A stretch of 16,341 nucleotides of DNA from Armatimonadota bacterium (lineage in GTDB: Bacteria; Armatimonadota; Armatimonadia; Armatimonadales; Armatimonadaceae), in the NCBI GenBank assembly GCA_014380985.1, contig JACMIU010000135.1, positions 1 to 16,341 of the forward strand. Reading direction: 5' to 3'. A program made the position numbers and the translations under genes. Of this stretch, positions 1-5,443 are shown in pieces (within the stretch, counting starts at the first letter, position 1; every line of letters starts with the position of its first letter). The notes under the pieces were generated by a model. It worked only from the letters and a program-made list of their open reading frames with translations. It made no database searches and was not told the DNA's origin.

Positions 1-264
1 GTACGGCTGAATCAGTGACGGCCACGACACTAAAACTCCGTTCGAGTCGTTTTGGGAAGGTAAGATCAGTTCATCGTAGTCTTGGGCATATGACAAAACG
101 GCGATACCGATTTGCTTCATGTTCGATAAGCACGCAGTTTGGCGGGCTTTGGCGCGGGCTTGCGCGAACACGGGAAACAATATCGCGGCGAGGATGGCGA
201 TAATCGCTATTACGACAAGCAGTTCAATCAAAGTGAAGGCACGGTTTTGGTTGGTGTTTTGCAT
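1..264 (-). CDS. Type IV prepilin-like protein, N-terminal part (runs off left edge)
   Basis: Reading the reverse strand from the ATG at 264 gives 88 codons with no stop before the window edge, so the C-terminus is missing. The protein opens with a short basic leader ending NRA, then FTLIELLVV with the conserved Glu at +5 of the mature pilin, and a long hydrophobic helix to about residue 33. Then comes FPVFAQARAKARQTACLSNM and KQIG, followed by AQDYDE. This is the class III-leader pseudopilin/prepilin architecture, processed by a prepilin peptidase and assembled at the inner membrane. The residue before the cleavage site is Ala, not the usual Gly. The start is supported by an AAAGGAA Shine-Dalgarno sequence about 7 nt upstream. 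Many paralogues of this type occur in Armatimonadota and Planctomycetota, where most have no assigned role. The family call is firm; the specific function is unknown. Confidence 0.9.
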   Translation of the reverse strand, partial: MQNTNQNRAFTLIELLVVIAIIAILAAILFPVFAQARAKARQTACLSNMKQIGIAVLSYAQDYDELILPSQNDSNGVLVSWPSLIQPY

Positions 265-344
265 GGTATGTTCCTTTAACAATCGGCGGAACAATTTGCG
301 TTCCTCTTTTAGAATAACATCCTTATATCCATTTTATGTTAAGA

Positions 345-359
345 AAAGATTAAATCTTT
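345..359. promoter_or_regulatory. AT-rich 15-bp dyad between prepilin and HAD phosphatase genes
   Basis: The sequence AAAGATTAAATCTTT is a perfect 7-bp inverted repeat around one central base. It lies in the AT-rich 265-402 gap, upstream of the prepilin gene and downstream of the phosphatase gene (both minus strand). It could be an operator for the prepilin promoter. Read on the minus strand it is followed by a T-rich stretch, so a weak terminator for the phosphatase gene is also possible. The low GC content of the stem argues against a strong terminator. Nothing else in the gap is recognisable. Confidence 0.3.
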
Positions 360-402
360 GTGAATAGTCTATACCATTCGCAACAATTTGCTTGCTTTCG
401 TT

Positions 403-927
403 TCACTGGGGACGCGCCCGCGCCCCGCGCAAAACAAGCCGTTCCAAAGGGCGCGACACAAGACGGGTTCCGACAAACTCGTGCGTGGAAAGCGGATTGA
501 CCAGCACGGTGAACATTCCGAGCTGGTTCCCACCTACCATGTCGGTAAATAACTGATCGCCGACCATCGCGGCGTTTTGCGGTTCCGCGCCGAGCAGGTC
601 GAGCGCGTGGCGGATTCCGGCGGTTCCCGGCTTGCCCGCTGTGCGCGGCACGTGCGAAATCCCCCACGACGCGGCGAGGCGGGCAAGCCGACCGAGGCGC
701 GTGGTGTTGGACGCGAGACAAACCCCTATCCCTACGCCGTGCAAATCCGCCAGCCAGCCTAAAACTTCGGGCGAAACGGCGTCATCCGCGCCGTGGTAGG
801 GAAGAAGCGTGTTGTCAAGGTCGGATACCACGGCGGTAATACCGCGCTCTTGAAGAAACACGGCGGAACAATCGGTGACGGCGCGGACAATCAGCGAGGG
901 CGTCAGGAGGCGGGACAGCGAAAACAT
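403..927 (-). CDS. yqeG: YqeG-family HAD-superfamily (IIIA) phosphatase
   Basis: This 174-residue protein carries the HAD motifs in order: motif I SDLDNTLLPY (nucleophile Asp36, acid/base Asp38), motif II ASNT near residue 73, the GKP lysine at 99-100, and motif III/IV GDQLFTD with Asp124 and Asp129. Spacing and length match the YqeG-type phosphatases (about 170 residues), which act in the cytoplasm; members have been tied to phosphatidylglycerophosphate dephosphorylation or to unknown substrates. I chose the ATG at 927 because family members begin with a short 'LLxP' segment just before the core, as MFSLSRLLTP does. A longer frame from a GTG at 969 would add 14 residues encoded entirely by the inverted-repeat element at 927-1023, so it is unlikely to be native. 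No convincing Shine-Dalgarno sequence is visible at 927; the element abuts the start codon and may have displaced the original promoter. Confidence 0.87.
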   Translation of the reverse strand: MFSLSRLLTPSLIVRAVTDCSAVFLQERGITAVVSDLDNTLLPYHGADDAVSPEVLGWLADLHGVGIGVCLASNTTRLGRLARLAASWGISHVPRTAGKPGTAGIRHALDLLGAEPQNAAMVGDQLFTDMVGGNQLGMFTVLVNPLSTHEFVGTRLVSRPLERLVLRGARARPQ

Positions 928-1023
928 AAGTAAAAAATCGGAAGTCTGTTCCCTTATTCCTGTGCCCACACGCTCGCGCCAGTCAATCGGAAATAAGGGA
1001 ACAGACTTCCGATTTTTTACTTA
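927..1023. mobile_element. MITE-like element: 32-bp perfect inverted repeats, TA-flanked
   Basis: Bases 927-958 and 992-1023 are exact reverse complements over 32 bp, separated by a 33-nt spacer. The arms contain the recognisable core GGGAACAGACTTCCGATTTT. The outermost bases on each side read TA, so the structure can be parsed as a 93-bp element (929-1021) with 30-bp terminal inverted repeats inside a duplicated TA dinucleotide, the target signature of IS630/Tc1-mariner transposases. It encodes no protein and sits between two divergent genes, where a terminator would have no job. I therefore favour a non-autonomous transposable element over a terminator. No parent transposase is in the window. 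The A of the phosphatase start codon is the outermost base of the left arm. Confidence 0.65.
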
Positions 1024-1084
1024 ACGGTTAGAAACAAATGCGCGGAGCGTTTCACGGTTGCCGCGCCGTAGTGTACCGTGAAGA

Positions 1085-1090
1085 TACGAT
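1085..1090 (+). promoter_or_regulatory. Probable -10 box (TACGAT), leaderless arrangement
   Basis: TACGAT ends 5 nt before the GTG at 1096, the same spacing seen before the genes at 5182 and 5444. There is no Shine-Dalgarno sequence upstream of either candidate start (GTG 1096 or ATG 1105). No clear -35 hexamer is visible. It is weaker than the other -10 boxes because TACGAT departs from TATAAT at two positions. Confidence 0.4.
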
Positions 1091-1095
1091 AAACT

Positions 1096-1818
1096 GTGTA
1101 CACGATGAATGATTCCGCACCGTTCAACCCTGCCGCCGCCCGCCTCGACAACGAAACCGAAGCGGCACTTTACGATTTGTACCGCGCCTATTTTACGGCG
1201 CACGAAGCGCGGCAGTGGAACGTTTGGGAAACAATTCCGCAAACCACCGAATATGCGGACGCGCCGAGCGACGCATTAGTCGCTGCCGCTCTCACCTGCT
1301 ACGGCGCGGAACTGTTCCTGCCAGACTACATGACCACGCTTCTGATGCACACGCGGTCGTCGCGGGGGCGAACGTGGTACGTCACGCATTGGTGCTACGA
1401 GGAAGGCAAGCATTTGCTGGCTATCGGCGATTGGCTGATCCGGCGCGGGCTTTACACCGAAACCGAACTGCAAAACCGTGGCTCGGAACTTTTGGAAAAC
1501 AACCGCTGGCATCCGGCGAGTATTGACGCGATTGCTCTGTACGCCGACGCCGTGCTGTACGAAGCGCAGGAACTAACGAACTACCGAACGTTACGGGGCT
1601 TGGCGGTTGCCGAAAACGACACGATTTTAACCGCGCTTTGCGACCATATTATCGGCGACGAAGCGGCGCAACAAGCGTATTTCGTGGCGGCGTTGCGGAT
1701 TATCCGCGAGCGTCACGCGGAGTCGGTGGACGCCGCTATCGAAACCGTTGTCGCCGCGCACGGAGACGCGGACGCGGCGCGGGACATGATAAACCATTTA
1801 TCAAAGGCGAATCTATGA
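1096..1818 (+). CDS. Ferritin-like acyl-ACP desaturase-type protein with altered diiron ligand
   Basis: The 240-residue helical protein follows the plant/actinobacterial acyl-ACP desaturase (FA_desaturase_2) pattern. Glu72 (GAELFLPDY), Glu103-His106 (WCYEEGKH), Glu156 (LYEAQEL) and Glu189 (GDEAAQ) match the four-helix diiron scaffold. The intervals of 53 and 33 residues between the last three glutamates equal those of the castor enzyme (E143, E196, E229). The second ExxH histidine (castor H232) is Gln192 here. Family members use O2 and ferredoxin to desaturate acyl-ACP in the cytoplasm; whether this one does is open, given the missing ligand and a length shorter than typical desaturases. The start is GTG 1096 on the strength of the TACGAT box 5 nt upstream; ATG 1105 is the alternative. 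It heads an operon with a membrane protein and a redoxin, and its stop overlaps the next start (ATGA). Confidence 0.75.
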   Translation: MYTMNDSAPFNPAAARLDNETEAALYDLYRAYFTAHEARQWNVWETIPQTTEYADAPSDALVAAALTCYGAELFLPDYMTTLLMHTRSSRGRTWYVTHWCYEEGKHLLAIGDWLIRRGLYTETELQNRGSELLENNRWHPASIDAIALYADAVLYEAQELTNYRTLRGLAVAENDTILTALCDHIIGDEAAQQAYFVAALRIIRERHAESVDAAIETVVAAHGDADAARDMINHLSKANL

Positions 1819-2237
1819 GCGAACAAGAAGTGTTGAACATTTTGCTCCCGTGCGCCTTTGGAGCGGTCGGGGTGCTGGTAATGGCGTGGGTTTATATTCT
1901 ACACGATCACGGTACTTGGCGACGCTTCTGGCGACATAAGGAACGGGCGCGGGTTTTCTACTCGGCGCAACTCGCCTTTTTTCTCTACGCGCTGGGGGCC
2001 ACGCTGATCTACAAAGCGGCAACGTATCAAGCACCGGATGCCAACCATCCGCCGATGCGTCTCCCGCTACGGTTCGCCACCGATTTTGCTATCGCGGTGT
2101 TGGCAACGCCGATTCTGTACGGCATTTCCGATCAACTAGTGCAAAAATACGGCAAAATCGGCGACCGTCGCCCCCATGTTGGGAACGTAGGAACCCGTGA
2201 CTACGCCGCCGGTTGGGGCGGCGAACATCACATTTAA
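1815..2237 (+). CDS. Small membrane protein, three predicted helices, unknown function
   Basis: I do not recognise this 140-residue protein. The start at 1815 overlaps the stop of the preceding gene as ATGA, which argues for translational coupling and fixes the start. Hydrophobic segments at about residues 9-29, 48-67 and 87-104 look like transmembrane helices. The first loop is strongly basic and aromatic (HDHGTWRRFWRHKERAR), suggesting it lies in the cytoplasm by the positive-inside rule. The C-terminal 35 residues are polar, rich in Gly, and end in GGEHHI. Its place between a desaturase-fold protein and a membrane-anchored redoxin hints at a role in lipid or redox processes at the membrane, but that is inference from position only. 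Confidence 0.7.
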   Translation: MSEQEVLNILLPCAFGAVGVLVMAWVYILHDHGTWRRFWRHKERARVFYSAQLAFFLYALGATLIYKAATYQAPDANHPPMRLPLRFATDFAIAVLATPILYGISDQLVQKYGKIGDRRPHVGNVGTRDYAAGWGGEHHI

Positions 2238-2254
2238 CGCCGGTGGGTAAACTT

Positions 2255-3370
2255 ATGCAAAACATTCCAAAAATACGAGTTGCCGCTTATGCCGTGGGCG
2301 CAATCATCGCGCTTGCCGGACCTATCGCGTTCGCGGGCATGATGCTTTCCGGCAAGGCGCAACCAGTGAACGCGTCCGCCCCCGGTCTGTCGGTCGTGTC
2401 GGTCGGCTCCGAGTCACCCGATTTCGTTTTGCCGACGCACGACGGGCGCACGATGCACCTGCACGATTACCGGGGACGCGCCGTGTTTCTTGTGTTCGTG
2501 CCGGAGTTTGGCGGGGCGGAAACGCTCGCGCAAGCGCGTTCGCTCGCGGCAACCGCGCCCGATTTCGATGAGTCTGGCGCGAAGGTGATGCTGATTGCGC
2601 CCGACACGAAAGCGAATGCCACCGCTCTACAATCCGCGAACAAACTACCGTTCCCGCTTCTTTTAGACGAAGGAGGCGCACTCGCCAAGCAGTTCGGCGT
2701 CGGCGTGGGGATGCGGCGCACGTTCGTGATTGCTCCGAATGGGCAGGTCAAGTCCCGGATTGACGCAGCGATTCTGGACACGGCGAACCACGGCAAGCAA
2801 CTGTTAAAAATCGGGGCGCACTGCGCGGACGAAGTACAAGGGGCGCGCTCCGAGGGCGTTGGCAAACCCATCGGCGAATATTCGCTTCCGTCAGCAACCG
2901 ACCCGGCGCACCCGATGACCACGATTTTCGGCGACGACCGGCAAAAAGCAACCGCCGTGCTGTTCGTGTCGGCGAAGTGTCCCTGCTCCAACTCGTATAA
3001 TGAGCGCATCGCCGGGTTCGTGAAAAAGTACGCGGGCAACCCCAACGTGCGCCTTGTCGCCGTGTACGCGAACGCTGACGAAACGGCGGCGGAAATCGCC
3101 GCGCACGCCAAAACGCACGGCTTCACCATGCCGGTTTTGCAGGACGCCGACGGCTTGGGCGCAAAGCATTTCGGCGCGACCGTGACACCGCAAGCGTTTG
3201 TATTGGATGCGTCGCACGTCCTGCGCTACGCGGGACGAATTGACGATGCCCGCGAAATCGCCGATGTGACTACACACGAGTTCGAGAGCGCGATTGAGGC
3301 GGTGGCAAGCGGAAACGACGCGGGCATCCCGAAGGCGACGAGGGCGTTCGGGTGCGCGGTGGTGCGCTAA
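2255..3370 (+). CDS. Membrane-anchored tandem thioredoxin-fold (AhpC/TSA-redoxin) protein
   Basis: The 371-residue protein starts with an N-terminal hydrophobic segment (about residues 8-32; signal anchor or signal peptide). Two thioredoxin-fold domains follow. Domain 1 (about 50-185) has the peroxiredoxin-like opening GSESPDFVLPTHDG but reads FVPEFGGAET where the peroxidatic Cys should be, so it is probably not a peroxidase. Domain 2 (about 210-345) opens PIGEYSLPS and contains FVSAKCPCSNSYNERI with Cys242 and Cys244, a CPC motif of the redoxin type. Single cysteines also lie at 190, between the domains, and at 367 near the C-terminus. The likely location is extracytoplasmic. I chose ATG 2255 over the longer frame at 2213 because it puts the hydrophobic segment at the N-terminus and has a GGTGGG element 8 nt upstream. 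It is the last gene of the operon and follows the membrane-protein gene by 17 nt. Its 3' end is one copy of the direct repeat at 3349-3372. Confidence 0.8.
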   Translation: MQNIPKIRVAAYAVGAIIALAGPIAFAGMMLSGKAQPVNASAPGLSVVSVGSESPDFVLPTHDGRTMHLHDYRGRAVFLVFVPEFGGAETLAQARSLAATAPDFDESGAKVMLIAPDTKANATALQSANKLPFPLLLDEGGALAKQFGVGVGMRRTFVIAPNGQVKSRIDAAILDTANHGKQLLKIGAHCADEVQGARSEGVGKPIGEYSLPSATDPAHPMTTIFGDDRQKATAVLFVSAKCPCSNSYNERIAGFVKKYAGNPNVRLVAVYANADETAAEIAAHAKTHGFTMPVLQDADGLGAKHFGATVTPQAFVLDASHVLRYAGRIDDAREIADVTTHEFESAIEAVASGNDAGIPKATRAFGCAVVR

Positions 3371-3372
3371 GC
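3349..3372 (+). repeat. Left copy of 24-bp imperfect direct repeat (att-like)
   Basis: This repeat matches 4144-4167 at 22 of 24 positions, including an uninterrupted 15-bp core GGTGGTGCGCTAAGC. Both differences are C in this copy and T in the other (3355 and 3357). This copy encodes the last codons and stop of the redoxin gene. The two copies are 795 bp apart and bracket only the two-gene HNH cassette and its promoter. Confidence 0.6.
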
Positions 3373-3475
3373 GGACTCGCTTACACGCGAATGCAGACAA
3401 CCGGATGCTTAAAATTGTCGCACAGGCGACGAAGGTGTACCGAGCCGTTCGCGTCTCGCGGTGCGGCGTTCGCGG

Positions 3476-3481
3476 TATAAT
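3476..3481 (+). promoter_or_regulatory. -10 box TATAAT of the HNH cassette, leaderless arrangement
   Basis: A perfect TATAAT ends 6 nt before the ATG at 3488, so transcription would begin at or next to the start codon. There is no Shine-Dalgarno sequence and no obvious -35 hexamer. It shows that the cassette carries its own promoter and is independent of the redoxin operon upstream. Confidence 0.65.
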
Positions 3482-3487
3482 CGGTAT

Positions 3488-3718
3488 ATGGAAACGCCTG
3501 TATCGTTCGAGATCGAGATGCCGTCCGGTTGGGAAGCGGTTCGCTTGCCGCACGGCGTACACCACCGTTTGCAAACCCTTCTGGATCGACAGGACGCAGG
3601 GCAAGGGTTGACGCCGGACGAGGCGGACGAAGCGCAAGGACTCGTTGATCTATCCGAGTGGCTATCGCTCGTGCGTCTGCGCTCCGAACGGGTCGTGCGC
3701 GAAACCCCGGCGAAATAA
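3488..3718 (+). CDS. Small protein (76 aa) partnered with HNH endonuclease
   Basis: The protein is acidic and mostly helical by appearance: METPVSFEIEMPSGWEAVRL, then a VHHRLQTLLDRQDAGQGLT segment, and a C-terminal half with DEADEAQGLVDLSEWLSLVRLRSERV. I do not know a named family. From memory, small proteins with the pattern 'LLDRQDxGxxLTxxExxEAxGLVxLxExLSLLRLR' often sit directly upstream of this HNH type in cyanobacteria, Planctomycetota and others. I chose ATG 3488 (rather than an in-frame start at 3461) because it lies 6 nt after a perfect TATAAT. Its stop overlaps the next start by one base (TAATG), so the two proteins are probably made together. An antitoxin or accessory role is conceivable but is pure inference. 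Confidence 0.75.
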   Translation: METPVSFEIEMPSGWEAVRLPHGVHHRLQTLLDRQDAGQGLTPDEADEAQGLVDLSEWLSLVRLRSERVVRETPAK

Positions 3719-4131
3719 TGAGCGATATTCCCGCGCGCCTGCGCCGCCTTGTGATTGACCGTGCTACTAACCGATGCGAATATTGTGGTCTCTCGCAAGC
3801 GGGGCAGGAGGCGACGTTTCACATAGACCACATCACACCGGTCGTGGCGGGCGGCGAAACCATTACCGAGAATCTGGCACTCGCTTGTGTCTCCTGTTCG
3901 CTGAAAAAGGGGGCGAAGCAGAGGGCAACTGACCCCGAAACCGGCGTTGCCGTGCCGCTAATCCATCCCCGCCGCGACACATGGCGGACGCATTTCGCGT
4001 GGCAGGGCGTGGAAGTCGCGCCGCTGACGGCTACGGGGCGAGCAACGGCAATGCTACTGGACATGAACCGCACTCTGATTCTTGCCATACGCCGCGAAGA
4101 GGTTCTTCTCGGTCGTCACCCACCGCCGTAG
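3718..4131 (+). CDS. HNH endonuclease (Cys4 zinc-bracketed HNH fold)
   Basis: The 137-residue protein has a compact HNH/beta-beta-alpha-metal nuclease core: CEYC (Cys20, Cys23), FHIDHITPVVAGG (Asp37-His38), Asn52 in ENLALAC, and CVSC (Cys57, Cys60). The four cysteines should bind a structural zinc and Asp/His/Asn38-52 the catalytic metal. The position that is often Asn or His right after the last Cys is Ser61. A conserved C-terminal half follows (HPRRDTWRTHFAW, LTATGRATAMLLDMNR, EEVLLGRH). This matches a widespread stand-alone family annotated only as 'HNH endonuclease'. The substrate is unknown; it is cytoplasmic and could act on DNA or RNA. The start overlaps the upstream stop. The gene lies inside the 795-bp unit bracketed by direct repeats, which suggests mobility of the cassette. 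Confidence 0.88.
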   Translation: MSDIPARLRRLVIDRATNRCEYCGLSQAGQEATFHIDHITPVVAGGETITENLALACVSCSLKKGAKQRATDPETGVAVPLIHPRRDTWRTHFAWQGVEVAPLTATGRATAMLLDMNRTLILAIRREEVLLGRHPPP

Positions 4132-4143
4132 GAGGGAGCAACG

Positions 4144-4167
4144 CGGGTGTGTGGTGGTGCGCTAAGC
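4144..4167 (+). repeat. Right copy of 24-bp imperfect direct repeat (att-like)
   Basis: This is the second copy of the repeat at 3349-3372, with two C-to-T differences. It lies 12 nt after the HNH stop codon and 1 nt before the stop codon of the convergent dioxygenase gene. Removing one repeat plus the cassette would leave the redoxin and dioxygenase genes converging with 3 nt between their stops, similar to the 2-nt convergent gap at 8267-8268. Confidence 0.6.
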
Positions 4168-4168
4168 C

Positions 4169-5038
4169 CTACATCCCAGTCGGTGCATGAAGCAGTTCGC
4201 GCTGGGTCGGGGTCGCTTGCGCCAAAACGTCCGCGCTCCAGAACTGTTCCCACTGAATGCCGGGGAATGTTTTGCGAATATACATCGTGCCGTAATGCAC
4301 CTGCATCATGTATCGTCGCTCGTTCTGCGACGAATTGAGCCAAGCCCCATGCCAGATGTCGCCGCGAAAGAGGCAAACATCCCCGGCTTTCACCATCACC
4401 GCTTGGGGGGCGACGCCGCGCCACGTGCTTTCGTCTACCGGCGGGCGTCCGGCTTTGTGCGAACCGGGAATTACCAGTGTCGGACCTAAGTCGGCGGTCA
4501 TGTCGTTCAGATAGTAATGCGCGGTCGAGGTCAGTGCCGGAATCCGCGCACCGGGGGCATCGTAAACCGATTCCGGCAGGGCGAACGGTTGGTAGTCTAC
4601 GTGGATACCCATCGCCCGCCCCGCGCCGGTTGTCCAGAGTGAGCCACCGGTGACGTGTGCGCCGGGGTCATGAATACCGCGCACGGCTTCGAGCAAGCCG
4701 GGGCGATCCATGTAAGTCAAAAGGCGCGGTTCCTGCCAGAAATCTGTGACGTGCTGGCGGTTGTAGCACCAACCCGGCACGTTATATTTGTCGTCGTCCG
4801 CGCCGCCTTTTTCGTCCATCAAAGCGCGAAGCGCGGCGACTTCCGCGCTATCCAAGACGCCGGGAAATAGCACGTAGCCGAGCGTGAACATCTGCTCCAC
4901 GGCTTCGTCGGGGGTCGGGAAACGGTCGGGGTACGGTAGGTTTTCGAGAGTGCCGGTGAACGTGGTTTTGCCCGCGCTCTTTTTCAGGAATTGCCCAGAG
5001 GGGGCGCGTAGGTCGGCGGCGGTGTCGGAAAGGGTCAT
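4169..5038 (-). CDS. Phytanoyl-CoA dioxygenase (PhyH) family protein
   Basis: The 289-residue protein belongs to the Fe(II)/2-oxoglutarate dioxygenase superfamily, PhyH branch. The N-terminal part has the typical GYVLFPGVLDSAEVAALRALMD segment (about 54-75). The iron triad is His146-x-Asp148 (GIHVDYQ) and His230 (GDIWHGA); Arg241 or Arg242 (NERRYMMQ) would bind 2-oxoglutarate. It also has STAHYYLNDMTADLGPTLVI and PGSHK, the usual double-stranded beta-helix features. Bacterial members hydroxylate varied small molecules and the substrate here cannot be read from sequence. I chose the ATG at 5038 because a GAAGGA Shine-Dalgarno sequence lies about 8 nt upstream; the longer frame to 5116 has a basic, non-family N-terminus. 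A perfect 20-bp palindrome begins 26 nt upstream of the start and probably controls it. It converges with the HNH cassette. Confidence 0.9.
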   Translation of the reverse strand: MTLSDTAADLRAPSGQFLKKSAGKTTFTGTLENLPYPDRFPTPDEAVEQMFTLGYVLFPGVLDSAEVAALRALMDEKGGADDDKYNVPGWCYNRQHVTDFWQEPRLLTYMDRPGLLEAVRGIHDPGAHVTGGSLWTTGAGRAMGIHVDYQPFALPESVYDAPGARIPALTSTAHYYLNDMTADLGPTLVIPGSHKAGRPPVDESTWRGVAPQAVMVKAGDVCLFRGDIWHGAWLNSSQNERRYMMQVHYGTMYIRKTFPGIQWEQFWSADVLAQATPTQRELLHAPTGM

Positions 5039-5063
5039 CGGTTTTTCCTTCTTCGGTAAACGG

Positions 5064-5083
5064 TTGCGAAATCTATTTCGCAA
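5064..5083. promoter_or_regulatory. Perfect 20-bp palindromic operator upstream of PhyH gene
   Basis: TTGCGAAATCTATTTCGCAA consists of 9-bp perfect arms around a 2-bp centre. It lies 26-45 nt upstream of the dioxygenase start, in the divergent gap with the gene at 5182 (about 100 nt from that start). Size and form fit a dimeric repressor site. The TGCGAAAT...ATTTCGCA arms resemble LacI-family operators, though those usually have a CG centre. No regulator gene is adjacent. Confidence 0.6.
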
Positions 5084-5170
5084 GGCTTGTTTGTGTAGCG
5101 TACCGCTTCCCGGCACGGTTTGTCAACGGTTCGTGCGGGGATGTTCCATCCTCCGCATTACGTCATGGGG

Positions 5171-5176
5171 TATAAC
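5171..5176 (+). promoter_or_regulatory. -10 box TATAAC, leaderless arrangement
   Basis: TATAAC ends 5 nt before the ATG at 5182, and no Shine-Dalgarno sequence is present. No convincing -35 hexamer is visible. The spacing is identical to that of the GTG-start gene at 5444. Confidence 0.55.
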
Positions 5177-5181
5177 AACGC

Positions 5182-5418
5182 ATGGAAAAAAACACGCTTA
5201 CATTATCCGCACCTTCCCGCGAAACCGTTGCCCGTGCCATCGTGCTTGCCGCGACACTGGATGAGTTTGACCAAGCCCGCCAACAGTTCGACGCCTACGT
5301 TCGGGCGAACCCCGCTGACACCGAAATCGCCGAACTGCGCGAACTTCTGGACACCCTTAGCGCGGCGGTCACGGGGCAGGACGTGCCGAGCGGTTTAGGC
5401 GGCGACGCGAAGGATTAG
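5182..5418 (+). CDS. Small helical protein (78 aa), unknown function
   Basis: I do not recognise a family. The protein reads MEKNTLTLSAPSRETVARAI, then a segment FDQARQQFDAYVRANPADTE followed by IAELRELLDTLSAAV. The alternating Ala/Leu/Asp pattern suggests two or three amphipathic helices, similar to a single TPR-like hairpin (AxxxFDxYxxxNPxD resembles a TPR end). The C-terminus is polar and Gly-rich. There is no signal peptide or membrane segment, so it is probably cytoplasmic. The start is set by the TATAAC box 5 nt upstream. Another open frame (5120-5398) covers the same DNA but has Pro/Arg-rich shadow composition. It precedes the VWA gene by 25 nt, yet that gene has its own promoter, so a functional link is uncertain. 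Confidence 0.65.
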   Translation: MEKNTLTLSAPSRETVARAIVLAATLDEFDQARQQFDAYVRANPADTEIAELRELLDTLSAAVTGQDVPSGLGGDAKD

Positions 5419-5432
5419 GGGCGGCACAATGG

Positions 5433-5438
5433 TATACT
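5433..5438 (+). promoter_or_regulatory. Extended -10 box (TGG-TATACT), leaderless arrangement
   Basis: TATACT preceded by TGG (an extended -10 TGn element) ends 5 nt before the GTG at 5444. The whole promoter fits in the 25-nt gap after the preceding gene plus that gene's 3' end. No Shine-Dalgarno sequence is present, which supports a leaderless GTG start. Confidence 0.6.
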
Positions 5439-5443
5439 AAGCC

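Noticed and set aside
403..969. Longer start (GTG 969) for the YqeG-type phosphatase
   Set aside because: The added 14 residues are encoded by the inverted-repeat element and match nothing in the family; ATG 927 gives the usual N-terminus.
927..1023. Long hairpin with T-run read as a transcription terminator
   Set aside because: It lies between two divergently transcribed genes at the 5' ends of both, so there is no transcript to end there. The TA flanks and 33-nt spacer fit a transposable element better.
2467..3129. Long minus-strand open frames inside the redoxin gene
   Set aside because: Overlap a clearly conserved gene; composition typical of antisense frames in GC-rich DNA.
5120..5398. 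Alternative 92-codon plus-strand frame over the small gene at 5182
   Set aside because: Pro/Thr/Arg-rich composition, no promoter or Shine-Dalgarno sequence at its start, while the 5182 frame has a -10 box at leaderless spacing and helical character.
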